A DNA stretch of 37,893 nucleotides, taken from NCBI GenBank assembly GCA_005774545.1, contig VAUL01000027.1, positions 1 to 37,893 of the forward strand. The letters are read 5' to 3'. A program made the position numbers and the translations under genes. Numbering within the stretch: position 1 is the first letter of the stretch; the number at the start of each line of letters is the position of its first letter. The notes under the pieces are model-generated. The model had not been told where the DNA came from, searched no databases, and was given only the letters and a program-made list of their open reading frames with translations. The DNA comes from Deltaproteobacteria bacterium. GTDB lineage: Bacteria; Desulfobacterota; Desulfuromonadia; Desulfuromonadales; BM103. Below, one piece after another: positions 1 to 12,191 of this stretch.

Positions 1-17
1 GTGTGTATAAGAGACAG
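1..17. other. Residual Nextera mosaic-end adapter at the contig start
   Basis: Bases 3-17 read GTGTATAAGAGACAG, identical to the 3' 15 bases of the Tn5/Nextera mosaic end AGATGTGTATAAGAGACAG; base 2 also matches and base 1 does not. Genomic sequence therefore begins at about 18. The tatC reading frame runs into the adapter, so its last apparent codons (Leu-Ser-Leu-Ile-His) are not real. This is library artefact, not biology. Confidence 0.93.
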
Positions 18-644
18 GGAGAAGATCGCCCCGAGGATGAAGCAGATCAGCAGGGCGTACTTGCGGTTGCGGGCCAGGAACGGGTAGTCGACGACCCCCA
101 TGCGGCCGAGGAAGAAGATCACGATCGGCAGTTCGAAGGTGATGCCGAAGGCCAGGAGCATCTGACCGGCCAGCGACAGGTAGCTCCCCATGGAGAGCAT
201 CGGTACCACTTCGCCGCCGGCGGTGCCGGCCTCCATGAGGAAGCTGAACATCAGCGGGAAGGCGACGACGAAGCCGAAGACCGTGCCGGCGATGAAGCAG
301 CCGGAGCTGAGCACGACGAAGGGGATGACGTAGCGTTTTTCGTGGGCGTACAGCCCGGGAGCGATGAATCCCCACAGCTGCCAGAAGATCACCGGCAGGG
401 CGACCAGCAGCCCGGCGAAGGCGCCGATCTTCAGGTAGGCGAAGAACGGTTCGGTGGCGGTGAGGAAGACCAGCTTGGTCCCCGGCGGCAGCGCCTCGCG
501 GAGCGGCCGGGAGATCAGCAGGTACATCTCCTCGGCGTAGCTGTAGCAGGCCATGAACGCCACGAACCAGGCGCAGAAGGCCCGGACGATCCGTTTGCGC
601 AACTCCTCCAGGTGCTGCATCAGCGTCATGCGGCCGTCATCCAT
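18..644 (-). CDS. tatC: Sec-independent protein translocase TatC, C-terminus cut by contig end
   Basis: Polytopic inner-membrane receptor of the twin-arginine translocation system, which binds the RR signal peptide of folded exported proteins. About 209 codons are present; the family is usually near 240-260, so the last segment is missing because the contig ends in adapter. The start ATG at 644 lies inside the end of tatB (ATGGATGA; tatB stops at 637), giving an 8-base overlap and probable translational coupling. The N-terminus [18 protein letters not shown] carries the conserved cytoplasmic HLxELR motif, followed by a hydrophobic segment, the [11 protein letters not shown] region and several further membrane helices. 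An alternative start is the ATG six codons in ([10 protein letters not shown]). Expected to be cotranscribed with tatB from the promoter at 1039-1067. Confidence 0.95.
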
Positions 645-993
645 GCTTCGGCTCCGGGTGCTCCGGCTGGCCGGCGGGGGCGGTTTCCGGCGCGCCTGCC
701 GCCGGCGGTGCGGGGGAAACCCGGTCCGGTGCGACATTGGCCTCCGGCGGGTAGGGATCGATGGTCCCCGGCGGCCGGATCTTCCCCTCCTCGAGCAGTT
801 TCTGGCGCAGTTCCTGGGCCCGGGCCGCCCGCGTCTCCTCCTCGAAGGTCTGCTTGAGTTCGTCGGTGGCGCGCCGGAACTCGGCAAAGCCGCGGCCCAG
901 CGCGCGCGCCAGATCCGGCAGGCGTTTGGGCCCGATGACCACCAGGGCGATCACCGCGATCAGCAGCAGTTCCGGAAAGCCGATACCGAACAT
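637..993 (-). CDS. tatB: Sec-independent protein translocase TatB (TatA/B family)
   Basis: Single-span membrane component of the Tat translocase. The N-terminus [20 protein letters not shown] is a short membrane helix preceded by the FGIGFPEL motif typical of TatB (E. coli MFDIGFSEL). It is followed by the [13 protein letters not shown] hinge and amphipathic helix, a charged coiled stretch, and a Pro/Ala-rich tail of about 118 residues in all. The frame extends upstream to a TTG, but the ATG at 993 is chosen because the family begins there. Family members with this N-terminus are named either TatA or TatB; the Glu after Pro in FPEL and the long tail favour TatB. It is the first gene of the tatB-tatC unit and is divergent from nadA. 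Confidence 0.88.
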   Translation of the reverse strand: MFGIGFPELLLIAVIALVVIGPKRLPDLARALGRGFAEFRRATDELKQTFEEETRAARAQELRQKLLEEGKIRPPGTIDPYPPEANVAPDRVSPAPPAAGAPETAPAGQPEHPEPKHG

Positions 994-1038
994 TCTGGCA
1001 ACCTGTCGAAAGGAATTTTCCGTCAAGACCGTGTGCCG

Positions 1039-1067
1039 AGGATACCGGTTGCCGCGCCCCCTGTCAA
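1039..1067 (-). promoter_or_regulatory. Sigma-70 type promoter for tatB-tatC
   Basis: On the minus strand TTGACA (1067-1062) is followed by a 17-base spacer and TATCCT (1044-1039), about 46 bases before the tatB ATG. The two hexamers match consensus 6/6 and 4/6. Confidence 0.75.
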
Positions 1068-1087
1068 GCGTGCTCCCGGATAAATGT

Positions 1088-1116
1088 TTGACATATCAGG
1101 GATTTTGCCCTAGGAT
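1088..1116 (+). promoter_or_regulatory. Sigma-70 type promoter for nadA
   Basis: TTGACA (1088-1093), a 17-base spacer, then TAGGAT (1111-1116). This predicts transcription starting near 1123, a short leader, an AAGGA ribosome site at 1135-1139 and the nadA ATG at 1150. Its -35 box lies only 20 bases from the -35 of the divergent tatB promoter. Confidence 0.75.
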
Positions 1117-1149
1117 TGTGCTTTTACGCCCGACAAGGACCCCAAGCGC

Positions 1150-2064
1150 ATGCCCCATCAAGAACTCCTGCGGGAAATCCGCCGCCTGGCCGCCGAGCGC
1201 GATGCCCTGATCCTGGCTCACAACTACCAGCGCGACGAGGTCCAGGAAGTTGCCGACATCTGCGGCGATTCCCTGGGACTGTCGCAGGAGGCGGCGCGCA
1301 CCGACCGGTCGGTGATCGTTTTCTGCGGCGTCCATTTCATGGCCGAGAGCGCGGCGATTCTCGCCCCGGAGAAGACCGTGCTGATCCCCCGGGCCGACGC
1401 CGGCTGCCCCATGGCCGACATGATCACCCCCGACGGCATCCGGCTGATGCGCGAGAAATTTCCCGGCGCGCCGGTGGTCACCTACGTCAACTCCACCGCG
1501 GCGGTCAAGGCCGAAAGCGACATCTGCTGCACCAGCGCCAACGCCGTGCGCGTGGTCAACTCCCTGGCGGCGGACGAGGTCATCCTCACCCCCGACCGCA
1601 ACCTGGCCATGTACATCGCCCGTCATACGAGCAAGCGCTGCCACTGGTGGGACGGCTACTGTCCGACCCACGACCGGCTGACGGTCGCCGAGGTGCAGGC
1701 GGCCCGGGCCGACTACCCCGACGCCGTGTTCATGGCTCATCCCGAATGCCCGCCGGAGATCCTCGACATCGCCGATCACATCTGCTCGACCAGCGGCATG
1801 TACGTCTACGCCCGGCAGAACCCGGCCCGGCGCTTCATCGTCGGCACCGAAGCGGGGATCCTCTACCGGCTGCGCCTGGAGAACCCGGAGAAGGAGTTCA
1901 TCCTGCCGACCACGCGGCTGATCTGCCCGAATATGAAGCTGACCGCCCTCGAGGATATCCGTGCCGCCCTGCTGACCATGAGTCCGCGCATCACCGTCCC
2001 CGCCGATATCCGCGAGCGGGCCAGGCTGGCGCTGGACCGCATGCTGGCGGTGCCGCGCGATTAA
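1150..2064 (+). CDS. nadA: Quinolinate synthase NadA
   Basis: Condenses iminoaspartate with dihydroxyacetone phosphate to quinolinate, the second step of de novo NAD synthesis, in the cytosol. The 304-residue length is normal for the short NadA class. The three cysteines that hold the catalytic [4Fe-4S] cluster are visible: C86 in GCPMAD, C200 in HPECPPE and C259 in LICPNMK. The HNYQ motif (24-27) and ICCTSANA (125-132) are also in place. The start is supported by AAGGA ten bases upstream. It has its own promoter at 1088-1116. NadB and NadC are not in this window. Confidence 0.97.
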   Translation: MPHQELLREIRRLAAERDALILAHNYQRDEVQEVADICGDSLGLSQEAARTDRSVIVFCGVHFMAESAAILAPEKTVLIPRADAGCPMADMITPDGIRLMREKFPGAPVVTYVNSTAAVKAESDICCTSANAVRVVNSLAADEVILTPDRNLAMYIARHTSKRCHWWDGYCPTHDRLTVAEVQAARADYPDAVFMAHPECPPEILDIADHICSTSGMYVYARQNPARRFIVGTEAGILYRLRLENPEKEFILPTTRLICPNMKLTALEDIRAALLTMSPRITVPADIRERARLALDRMLAVPRD

Positions 2065-2066
2065 CG

Positions 2067-2205
2067 GACCGCTGAACATCTCTCGCGGAGGAGGGCTGCG
2101 GCGTTGCGCGGGGCTCGCCCTCCCGCCTGTCCTTCCGGGGGCGTCCCGGGTTCTGCGCTGCGCGCGTCTTGCCGCCGGCCTTCCTCGCGACGATGTTAAG
2201 CGGTC
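2067..2205. repeat. 139-bp imperfect inverted-repeat element between nadA and mfd
   Basis: The outer ends are GACCGCTGAACATC (2067-2080) and GATGTTAAGCGGTC (2192-2205), which are complementary at 13 of 14 positions. Complementarity continues imperfectly inward (TCGCGGAGGA against TTCCTCGCGA; GGGCTGCGGC against GCCGCCGGCC). No convincing coding signal is seen on either strand. The size and outline resemble an interspersed palindromic (REP/MITE-like) element. There is only one copy here, so its repeat status is inference. It could also fold in RNA as a partial terminator after nadA. Confidence 0.5.
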
Positions 2206-2242
2206 TGCAGCCATCCCAGGATAGTTTTACTTCGGACCCCCG

Positions 2243-5725
<3,483 letters not shown>

Positions 5726-5776
5726 CGTGGCGCGTGACGTCATGTCCGCTGAACGGAGCCACCCCTGAACCGCATT

Positions 5777-6709
5777 GTGCATATCCTCCTCTGCCTGCTG
5801 CTGGCTGCCGGCGCGGCCGGCTGCCGCGGCGAACGGGCTGCGGGCGGCAAACCGCTGCTCAAGGTCAACGACCGGCAGATCGGCAAGGCCGAATTCGACG
5901 CCGCCTTCGCCCGGACCCTCAAGCCGGGGCAGGTGCTTGCCCCCGGGGAACGCCAGGACCTCGAGCGCTCCTTTCTGACCGGGCTGGTCGACCGGGAGCT
6001 GGCCCTGGCCGAAGCCGGACGACGCCAGCTGAGCGTTTCACCGCAGGATCTCGCGGCGGCGCGTGACGAACACCGCCGCGACTACCCCACGGGCGGCTTC
6101 GAGGCGATGCTGCGCGAGCGCGGCCTGACCCCGGAGACGTGGGAGGCCGAGCTGCGGGAAAATCTTCTCGTCGAGAAGCTGATCGACCAGATCGTCGGTG
6201 AGCGCGGCCGGGTGGGGGATATGGAGCTCGACGCCTATTATGCGGCCCATCGCGCCGACTTCGACCGGCCGGCCCAGGTCCGTGCCCGCCAGATCGTGGT
6301 GGCCGATCGCGACACGGGCGAGCGAGTGCTCGCCGAGCTGCGCCGGGGCGCCTCGTTTGCCGCCGTCGCCAGTCGCGAATCGCTCTCCCCCGAGGCCGCC
6401 AGGGGGGGGGATCTCGGTTTCTTCGGCCGGGAGGAGATGCCTCCCGAATTCGATACGGTTTTTGAACTGCCGGTGGGGAAGGTGAGCGGCCTGGTCAAGA
6501 GCGACTACGGCTATCACCTGTTCCTGGTCGAGGAAAAGCGTCCGGCCACCCGGCTCAGCCGCGAGGAGGCGGCCCGGGAAATCCGGCGGCGGCTGGAGGC
6601 GGAGCGCCGTGAAACGGCTTACCGGGAATGGCTCGAGGCGGTGCGCGCCAAGGCCGCCGTCGAGATCGACTGGCGGCAGCTCGATGCGCCGCAGCAAGAA
6701 TCCAAGTGA
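5777..6709 (+). CDS. Periplasmic PpiC-type peptidyl-prolyl isomerase lipoprotein
   Basis: Probable lipid-anchored parvulin foldase acting on envelope proteins. A short N-terminal signal ends in a lipobox-like AAGC, so the mature protein would begin at Cys. A SurA/PrsA-like helical region follows (about 25-150), then one parvulin domain (about 155-260) with ARQIVV, GGDLGFFGREEMPPEF and KSDYGYHLFLVEE, then a charged C-terminal helix. The GTG at 5777 lies 18 bases from the only good ribosome site (GGAG, 5755-5758). A CTG at 5765 is in frame, spaced 6 bases from it, and adds an Arg-containing n-region (xNRIVHILL) that would improve the signal peptide, so the real start may be CTG 5765. It lies between mfd and a SurA-like gene and is probably cotranscribed with them. 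Confidence 0.85.
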   Translation: MHILLCLLLAAGAAGCRGERAAGGKPLLKVNDRQIGKAEFDAAFARTLKPGQVLAPGERQDLERSFLTGLVDRELALAEAGRRQLSVSPQDLAAARDEHRRDYPTGGFEAMLRERGLTPETWEAELRENLLVEKLIDQIVGERGRVGDMELDAYYAAHRADFDRPAQVRARQIVVADRDTGERVLAELRRGASFAAVASRESLSPEAARGGDLGFFGREEMPPEFDTVFELPVGKVSGLVKSDYGYHLFLVEEKRPATRLSREEAAREIRRRLEAERRETAYREWLEAVRAKAAVEIDWRQLDAPQQESK

Positions 6710-6726
6710 GGAGATACGCGCCGATC

Positions 6727-7680
6727 ATGAACAGCAAATGCCTTGTCCTGCTGCTCGCCGTTTTGTGTCTGGCGACAGCGTCCCCGGTCAGGGGCGAGAC
6801 GGTCAGCCGCATCGCCGCCGTGGTCAACGGGGACATCATCACCACGTATGCGCTCGAGCAGGCGCTCGCCGCCCATCTCGCCAAAAGCGACAAGCAGCCG
6901 ACCCCGGCGCAGCTCGGCGCCCTGCGCAAGGAGCTGCTGTCGCGCCTGATCGAGGAACAGCTGGTCCAGCAGCGCATCCGCGCGCTCAAGCTGAGCGTCA
7001 GCGACGAGGAGGTGGACAACGCCATCCTCGACGTGCAGAAGCAGAACCAGCTGACCCGGGAGCAGCTGGAGCAGGCGGTGCAAGGGCAGGGGCTGACCTT
7101 TGCCGCCTACCGGGAGAACCTGCGCAAGCAGATCCTGCGCTACAAGCTGGTCGGCCAGGAGGTGCGCAGCAAGGTCGATGTCTCCGAGAGCGAGGTGCGC
7201 GACTACTACCGGGCCCATCTCGATGAATACCGCCTGGCGCCGACGGTGACGCTCAGCGCCGTCAGCTTCCCGCTCCCCGAAAAGGCCGGGGCGGCGGAAC
7301 GCGAGGCGATCCGCGCGGCCGCCCGCGAGGCGCTCGGCCGGTTGCGCAAGGGCGAGGCCGTCGAGGTGGTGGCCGGGGAGTTCCGCGACCGGTTCGGGGC
7401 GACCGGAACCTCTCTCGGCACGATGCTCGAGGGGGAATTGACCCCGGAATTCACCAAGGCGATCGCCGGCGTGGAAAAAGGCGGCCTCGGCACGCTGGCC
7501 GAAACCGACAGGGCCATCGTGCTGCTCAGGGTTGACGAGCGGACTGCGGGCGGGCTGCGCCAGTTCGAGGCGGTGCGACCGGAAATCATGCAGCTCCTGA
7601 CCGACCAGAAAACCGACGGCCGGATCAAGGAGTGGACTCAGGGCCTCAAGCAGAAGGCTTTCATCGAAATCCGGCTGTAG
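6727..7680 (+). CDS. SurA-like periplasmic chaperone / peptidyl-prolyl isomerase
   Basis: Exported foldase for outer-membrane proteins. The 317-residue product begins with a signal peptide (MNSKCLVLLLAVLCLATA) and probable cleavage after a Val-Arg-Gly region. The SurA N-terminal domain follows (VSRIAAVVNGDIITTYALE, then LIEEQLVQQR and LTREQLEQAVQGQGLTFAAY), and then a single, rather divergent parvulin domain (about 180-290). Canonical SurA has two parvulin domains; one is common in related deltaproteobacterial proteins. GAGGAG overlaps the stop of the preceding gene (6708-6713), 13 bases before the ATG. It is the last gene of the mfd group, ending at the terminator 7711-7742. Confidence 0.87.
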   Translation: MNSKCLVLLLAVLCLATASPVRGETVSRIAAVVNGDIITTYALEQALAAHLAKSDKQPTPAQLGALRKELLSRLIEEQLVQQRIRALKLSVSDEEVDNAILDVQKQNQLTREQLEQAVQGQGLTFAAYRENLRKQILRYKLVGQEVRSKVDVSESEVRDYYRAHLDEYRLAPTVTLSAVSFPLPEKAGAAEREAIRAAAREALGRLRKGEAVEVVAGEFRDRFGATGTSLGTMLEGELTPEFTKAIAGVEKGGLGTLAETDRAIVLLRVDERTAGGLRQFEAVRPEIMQLLTDQKTDGRIKEWTQGLKQKAFIEIRL

Positions 7681-7710
7681 CGGCGGGGGGCTGTGCCGTC
7701 GGGTGGAAAA

Positions 7711-7742
7711 CAGAGCCCGCGCCGGCATCGGCGCGGGCTCTG
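7711..7742. terminator. Bidirectional terminator between surA-like and PilZ genes
   Basis: Perfect 13-bp stem: CAGAGCCCGCGCC (7711-7723), loop GGCATC, and its complement (7730-7742). The minus-strand side is followed by TTTT (7710-7707), so it serves the PilZ gene best. The plus-strand side has only a weak TTT. Confidence 0.8.
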
Positions 7743-7764
7743 CCGTTTCGGGTGGCGGCGCGGG

Positions 7765-8124
7765 TCAGCCTGCGGCCGGTTGGGGCAGGGCCTCGACGTA
7801 CGCCTGGAAGACCTGTCGGTCGGCCGGGGCGAACTCGACGAACTGAATGCCGGTGTTGCACAGGTCGTCGTTGACCGGGTGCGAGTGGGCGACCCGCCCG
7901 GTCAGCTGTACCAGCTTGTTTCTCAGGCCGAGGGTGACGCGCAGCAGCTGCCCCGCCTCGAAGAACTGGCCGGTTTCGAGGAGCAGGCCGGTGGCGCTGA
8001 CGTTCAGGGTGCGGGCCAGGCCCCGGCCGACGGTTTCCCCGTCGGCGGCGATGACTTCGAAATCGAGGAAGTTCATGGCGTAACGCCGCTCGGCGCGGCG
8101 CTGTTCAAACGGGTTGTCGGACAT
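7765..8124 (-). CDS. PilZ domain protein
   Basis: Small (119-residue) cytoplasmic protein made almost entirely of one PilZ domain, the cyclic-di-GMP receptor fold. The RRAERRY stretch near residue 9 supplies the RxxxR half of the ligand motif, and NVSATGLLLET near residue 41 supplies the (D/N)xSxxG half, so ligand binding is plausible. The ATG at 8124 follows GGAGG with a short 4-base gap; a longer upstream reading frame lacks support. It is a single-gene unit divergent from pdxA, with a possible promoter at 8156-8184 and a terminator at 7711-7742. Its target process cannot be told from context. Confidence 0.9.
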   Translation of the reverse strand: MSDNPFEQRRAERRYAMNFLDFEVIAADGETVGRGLARTLNVSATGLLLETGQFFEAGQLLRVTLGLRNKLVQLTGRVAHSHPVNDDLCNTGIQFVEFAPADRQVFQAYVEALPQPAAG

Positions 8125-8155
8125 GAGGCCTCCGCAGGATGTACATGTGTCCCAC

Positions 8156-8184
8156 AGTATAGCCACGTTCGGGACAATTGAAAA
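8156..8184 (-). promoter_or_regulatory. Candidate promoter for the PilZ gene
   Basis: Minus strand TTTTCA (8184-8179), 17-base spacer, TATACT (8161-8156), about 32 bases before the ATG. The -10 is good and the -35 moderate. Confidence 0.5.
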
Positions 8185-8192
8185 CCGTCCGG

Positions 8193-8222
8193 TTGAGAGT
8201 CCGGCCGGCAATCGGCTATAAT
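8193..8222 (+). promoter_or_regulatory. Candidate promoter for pdxA-uvrA
   Basis: TTGAGA (8193-8198), 18-base spacer, perfect TATAAT (8217-8222), 38 bases before the pdxA ATG. Confidence 0.7.
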
Positions 8223-8260
8223 TTCCGGAAAATTTCCGGGGCCACACAGGGAGGACAGGC

Positions 8261-9262
8261 ATGCAGCGGCCGCTGATCATCACCATGGGCGATCCGACCG
8301 GGGTCGGGCCGGAAATCATCATCAAGGCGCTGCTGAGCGGCGCTTTCGACGCCTGTCCGCGGCCGCTGATCGTGGCCGGCGATGTCGGCGTGCTGCGCCG
8401 GGCGGCGCGCCTCTTCGGCGAAACCGCCAGCCTCGAAGCCCTGGTCAGCGACGGGCTCGGCACCCACCGGCTTTATCTCGGCGCCCGCCAGCTGACCGTA
8501 CACCCCCTGTCGGTGTTGGATGCCGACAGCCTGCAGTACGGCGCGCCGGGGGTGGCCTGCGGACGGGCGATGCTCGACTACGTGATCTGGGCCTGCGACC
8601 GCTGCCGCGAAGGGGCGGCGGCGGGGATGATCACGGCACCGATCAGCAAGACGGCCATCCACCAGGCCGGCTGTCACTTCCCCGGCCACACCGAGCTGCT
8701 GGCCGAGCGGTGCGGGGGGAAGAAGGTGGTCATGATGCTCGGCGGCGACCGGCTCAAGGTCTGCCTGGCCACCACCCACCTGGCGTTGCGCGCGGTGCCG
8801 GCGGCGCTCTCCGCGGGGGCGCTTGTTGACGGCATGCGGATCATCGACGGCGCCTTCCGGCGGTTCTTCGGCGTGGCGCGGCCGCGACTGGCGGTGCTCG
8901 GGCTCAACCCGCATGCCGGCGAGGGGGGATTGTTCGGTGACGAGGAGGCGCGTCTCATCGCCCCGGCCATCGCTGCCGCCCGGGCGGAGGGGATCGATGC
9001 CAGCGGGCCGCACAGCGCCGACACCCTCTTCCACTTCGCCGCCCAGGGGCGCTATGACGTGGTGCTGGCCATGTATCACGATCAGGGGCTGGGACCGCTC
9101 AAGCTGCTGCATTTCGAGGATGCGGTCAACGTCTCCCTCGGGCTGCCGATCGTGCGGACCAGCGTCGATCACGGCACGGCCTACGACCTGGCCGGGACCG
9201 GCCAGGCCAGTGAACAGAGCCTGGTCGCCGCGGTGCGCATGGCGGCGCGGATGGCCGGCTAG
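8261..9262 (+). CDS. pdxA: 4-hydroxythreonine-4-phosphate dehydrogenase PdxA
   Basis: NAD-dependent oxidation of 4-phosphohydroxy-L-threonine in the DXP-dependent pyridoxal phosphate pathway. The length (333 residues) is typical. The N-terminus [13 protein letters not shown] is the family signature. The three metal-ligand histidines are H173 ([10 protein letters not shown]), H218 (NPHAGEGG) and H273 (MYHDQGLGP). A GGAGG ribosome site lies just before the ATG. It is followed 52 bases later by uvrA, with a perfect 8-bp hairpin (9284-9302) in the gap. Confidence 0.97.
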   Translation: MQRPLIITMGDPTGVGPEIIIKALLSGAFDACPRPLIVAGDVGVLRRAARLFGETASLEALVSDGLGTHRLYLGARQLTVHPLSVLDADSLQYGAPGVACGRAMLDYVIWACDRCREGAAAGMITAPISKTAIHQAGCHFPGHTELLAERCGGKKVVMMLGGDRLKVCLATTHLALRAVPAALSAGALVDGMRIIDGAFRRFFGVARPRLAVLGLNPHAGEGGLFGDEEARLIAPAIAAARAEGIDASGPHSADTLFHFAAQGRYDVVLAMYHDQGLGPLKLLHFEDAVNVSLGLPIVRTSVDHGTAYDLAGTGQASEQSLVAAVRMAARMAG

Positions 9263-9283
9263 CGCCGGCGGCCGCCCAGTTCC

Positions 9284-9302
9284 GGACAGGCACGGCCTGT
9301 CC
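9284..9302 (+). other. Intercistronic hairpin between pdxA and uvrA
   Basis: GGACAGGC (9284-9291), loop ACG, GCCTGTCC (9295-9302). No T-run follows, so this is more likely an mRNA structure just upstream of the uvrA ribosome site (GGAG, 9307-9310) than a terminator. Confidence 0.5.
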
Positions 9303-9314
9303 CTGCGGAGCATC

Positions 9315-12134
9315 ATGACCGACAAGATTGTCATCCGGCGTGCCTGCGAGCACAACCTGCAGTGCATCGATGTCGACATCCCCCGCGACCGGCTGGTGGT
9401 GATCACCGGCGTGTCGGGGTCGGGCAAGTCGACGCTGGCCTTCGACACCATCTATGCCGAGGGGCAGCGCCGCTACGTGGAGAGCCTCTCCGCCTATGCC
9501 CGCCAGTTTCTCGAACTGATGGACAAGCCCGATGTCGAGAGCATCGAGGGGTTGTCGCCGGCCATTGCCATCGAGCAGAAGACCACCTCGAAGAACCCCC
9601 GCTCCACGGTCGGCACGGTTACCGAGATCTACGACTATCTCAGGGTGCTCTTCGCCCGCGCCGGCCAGGTCCACTGCCCGGACTGCGGCCGGGCGATCAC
9701 CAGCCAGACCGTCGAGCAGATGGTCGACCGGATTCTCGCCCTGCCGGCGGGAACCCGGCTGCTGGTGCTGGCGCCAATCGTGCGCGGCCGCAAGGGGGAG
9801 TACCGCAAGGAGCTCAAGCAGCTGCAGGCCGACGGCTTCGCCCGGGTGCGCATCGACGGCACGCTCTATGAGCTCCCCGAGACCCCCGAACTAGACAAGC
9901 AGAAGAAGCATACCCTCGAAGTGGTGGTCGACCGCCTGGTGGTCAAGGACGGCCTCCATGCCCGCCTGGCCGAGTCGCTGGAAACCGCGTTGCGCCTGGC
10001 CGACGGGCTGGTGCAGGTGGAGCCGGTCGGCGACGGGGGGCCGCCCCAGCTCTTCTCGGCGCGGCATGCCTGCGTCGACTGCGGGGTGTCGCTGCCGGAG
10101 ATCGCCCCGCGCACCTTCTCCTTCAACAGTCCTCACGGCGCCTGCCCGGAATGCACCGGGCTCGGCACCCGCCACTATTTCGATCCCGAGCTGATCGTCC
10201 CCGATCCGCAGCGCACCCTGCGCGGCGGGGCCCTGGCGCCGTGGAGCACCCGCACCGGTTTCTACTACCTGCCGATCCTCGAAGCCCTCGGCGAACACTA
10301 CGGCTTCGATCTCGACACCCCCTATGCCGATCTCGATGCCCGTCACCGCGAGATCCTGCTGCATGGCTCCGGGGAGGAGCCGATCCGTTTCTTCTATGAT
10401 CAGGGAGGGCAGCGCGTCTACTACCGGCGGCCCTTCGAAGGGGTTGTCCCCAACCTGGAGCGGCGCCTCAAGGAAAGCGAATCGGAGCAGCAGCGCGAGC
10501 GGCTCGAAGAGTTTCTCAGCGACCGGCCCTGCCCGGCCTGCCGGGGGGCGCGCCTCAAGCCGGCCGCCCTGGCGGTGCGCATCGGCGGCCGCAACATCCG
10601 CGAGGTCTGCGCCTTGAGCGTCACCGCGGCGCAGCAGTTCTTCGCCGCCCTCGAGCTGCCGCCGCGCGAGGCCGAGATCGCCCGGCGGGTTCTCAAGGAG
10701 GTGCGCGAGCGGCTCGCCTTCCTGGCCGGGGTCGGCCTCGACTACCTGACCCTCGACCGGGCCGCGGGCAGCCTCTCCGGCGGCGAGGGGCAGCGCATTC
10801 GCCTGGCCACTCAGATCGGCTCCTCGCTGGTCGGCGTCCTCTACATCCTCGACGAGCCGTCGATCGGCCTGCACCAGCGCGACAACCGCCGCCTGCTCGA
10901 CACCCTCAAGCGCCTGCGCGACCTGGGGAACACCGTGCTGGTGGTCGAGCACGACGAGGAGACGATCCTCGAGGCCGACCACGTCATCGACATGGGCCCG
11001 GGCGCCGGCGTGCACGGCGGCCGCATCGTCGCCGAGGGGCCGCCGGCGGCGATCCTCGCCGCGCCCGCCTCGCTGACCGGCGACTACCTGGCCGGTCGCA
11101 AGCGGATCCCGCTCCCCGACAGCCGCCGCCGCCCGAAGGGGGTGCTGACCGTGCGCGGCGCCGGCGCCAACAACCTGCGCGGCATCGACGTCGAGATTCC
11201 GCTCGGAGTGATGACCTGCGTCACCGGGGTCTCCGGTTCCGGAAAGTCGACCCTGGTCATCGACACCCTCTACCGGGCCCTAGCCCAGCACCTGCATCAC
11301 GCCAAGGAGCGCCCCGGAGTTCTGACCGCGGTCGAGGGCCTCGAGCAGCTGGACAAGGTGATCGACATCGACCAGTCGCCGATCGGCCGTACCCCGCGCT
11401 CCAACCCGGCCACCTACACCGGGGTCTTCACCGACATCCGCGACCTGTTCGCGCAGCTTCCCGAGGCCAAGCTGCGCGGCTACGGGCCGGGGCGCTTCTC
11501 CTTCAACGTCAAGGGGGGGCGCTGCGAAGCCTGCCAGGGGGACGGCATCCTGCGCATCGAGATGCACTTCCTCCCCGACGTCTACGTGCAGTGTGAGATC
11601 TGCAAGGGGGCCCGCTACAGCCGGGAGACGCTGGAGGTGCGCTACAAGGGGCGGAACATCGCCGAGGTGCTGGCCATGACCGCCAGCCAGGCGGTGGAGT
11701 TCCTCGGCAACGTGCCGGTGATCCGCCGCAAGCTGGAGACGCTGTGCGCCGTGGGGCTCGGCTACATCACCCTCGGCCAGAGCGCCACCACCCTTTCCGG
11801 CGGCGAGGCCCAGCGCGTCAAGCTGGCAAAGGAACTGGGCAAGCGCGCCACTGGCCGCACCATCTACATTCTCGACGAGCCGACCACCGGGTTGCATTTC
11901 GACGACATCCGCAAGCTGCTCGAGGTGCTGCAGCGCCTGGTCGATGCCGGCAACACCGTGCTGATCATCGAGCACAACCTCGACATCATCAAGAGTGCCG
12001 ACTACCTGATCGATCTGGGGCCGGAAGGGGGGGGCGGCGGCGGGCTGGTGGTGGCCTGCGGCACGCCGGAAGAGGTGGTACGGATCCCGGCCTCGCACAC
12101 GGGGCGCTACCTGGCACCTTATCTCGCCCGGTAA
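9315..12134 (+). CDS. uvrA: Excinuclease ABC subunit A (UvrA)
   Basis: Damage-sensing ATPase of nucleotide excision repair, which forms a dimer and loads UvrB. The 939 residues are the usual length. Two ABC ATPase halves are seen. The first has Walker A GVSGSGKS (32-39), a zinc module beginning CVDC near 253, and signature [12 protein letters not shown] near 485. The second has Walker A near 638-645, zinc module CEACQGDG...CEICKGARY near 737, signature [15 protein letters not shown] near 828, and [12 protein letters not shown]. The near-C-terminal GPEGG motif runs into a Gly tract (GGGGGG) where many homologues have an Asp. A longer upstream frame overlapping pdxA is not used, because family alignment and GGAG at 9307-9310 point to the ATG at 9315. 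Confidence 0.97.
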   Translation: MTDKIVIRRACEHNLQCIDVDIPRDRLVVITGVSGSGKSTLAFDTIYAEGQRRYVESLSAYARQFLELMDKPDVESIEGLSPAIAIEQKTTSKNPRSTVGTVTEIYDYLRVLFARAGQVHCPDCGRAITSQTVEQMVDRILALPAGTRLLVLAPIVRGRKGEYRKELKQLQADGFARVRIDGTLYELPETPELDKQKKHTLEVVVDRLVVKDGLHARLAESLETALRLADGLVQVEPVGDGGPPQLFSARHACVDCGVSLPEIAPRTFSFNSPHGACPECTGLGTRHYFDPELIVPDPQRTLRGGALAPWSTRTGFYYLPILEALGEHYGFDLDTPYADLDARHREILLHGSGEEPIRFFYDQGGQRVYYRRPFEGVVPNLERRLKESESEQQRERLEEFLSDRPCPACRGARLKPAALAVRIGGRNIREVCALSVTAAQQFFAALELPPREAEIARRVLKEVRERLAFLAGVGLDYLTLDRAAGSLSGGEGQRIRLATQIGSSLVGVLYILDEPSIGLHQRDNRRLLDTLKRLRDLGNTVLVVEHDEETILEADHVIDMGPGAGVHGGRIVAEGPPAAILAAPASLTGDYLAGRKRIPLPDSRRRPKGVLTVRGAGANNLRGIDVEIPLGVMTCVTGVSGSGKSTLVIDTLYRALAQHLHHAKERPGVLTAVEGLEQLDKVIDIDQSPIGRTPRSNPATYTGVFTDIRDLFAQLPEAKLRGYGPGRFSFNVKGGRCEACQGDGILRIEMHFLPDVYVQCEICKGARYSRETLEVRYKGRNIAEVLAMTASQAVEFLGNVPVIRRKLETLCAVGLGYITLGQSATTLSGGEAQRVKLAKELGKRATGRTIYILDEPTTGLHFDDIRKLLEVLQRLVDAGNTVLIIEHNLDIIKSADYLIDLGPEGGGGGGLVVACGTPEEVVRIPASHTGRYLAPYLAR

Positions 12135-12136
12135 CG

Positions 12137-12161
12137 AAAAACGGCCGGAGGACTCCGGCCG
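12137..12161 (-). terminator. Terminator of the duplicated-domain gene
   Basis: CGGCCGGAG (12142-12150) pairs with CTCCGGCCG (12153-12161). Read on the minus strand the hairpin is followed by TTTTT (12141-12137). It serves the minus-strand gene at 12192-12647 and may also slow uvrA transcription. Confidence 0.75.
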
Positions 12162-12191
12162 CGTGCAGGGGCAATGGTGGGGGAGGCGCGT

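Noticed and set aside
5735-5742. TGACGTCA palindrome between mfd and the PpiC gene
   Set aside because: A perfect 8-mer palindrome expected by chance at this scale; it has no partner site and no promoter beside it.
12001-12060. Gly tract near the UvrA C-terminus as a possible homopolymer frameshift
   Set aside because: The frame resumes normal family sequence ([17 protein letters not shown]) to a proper end, so it is a substitution-level difference only.
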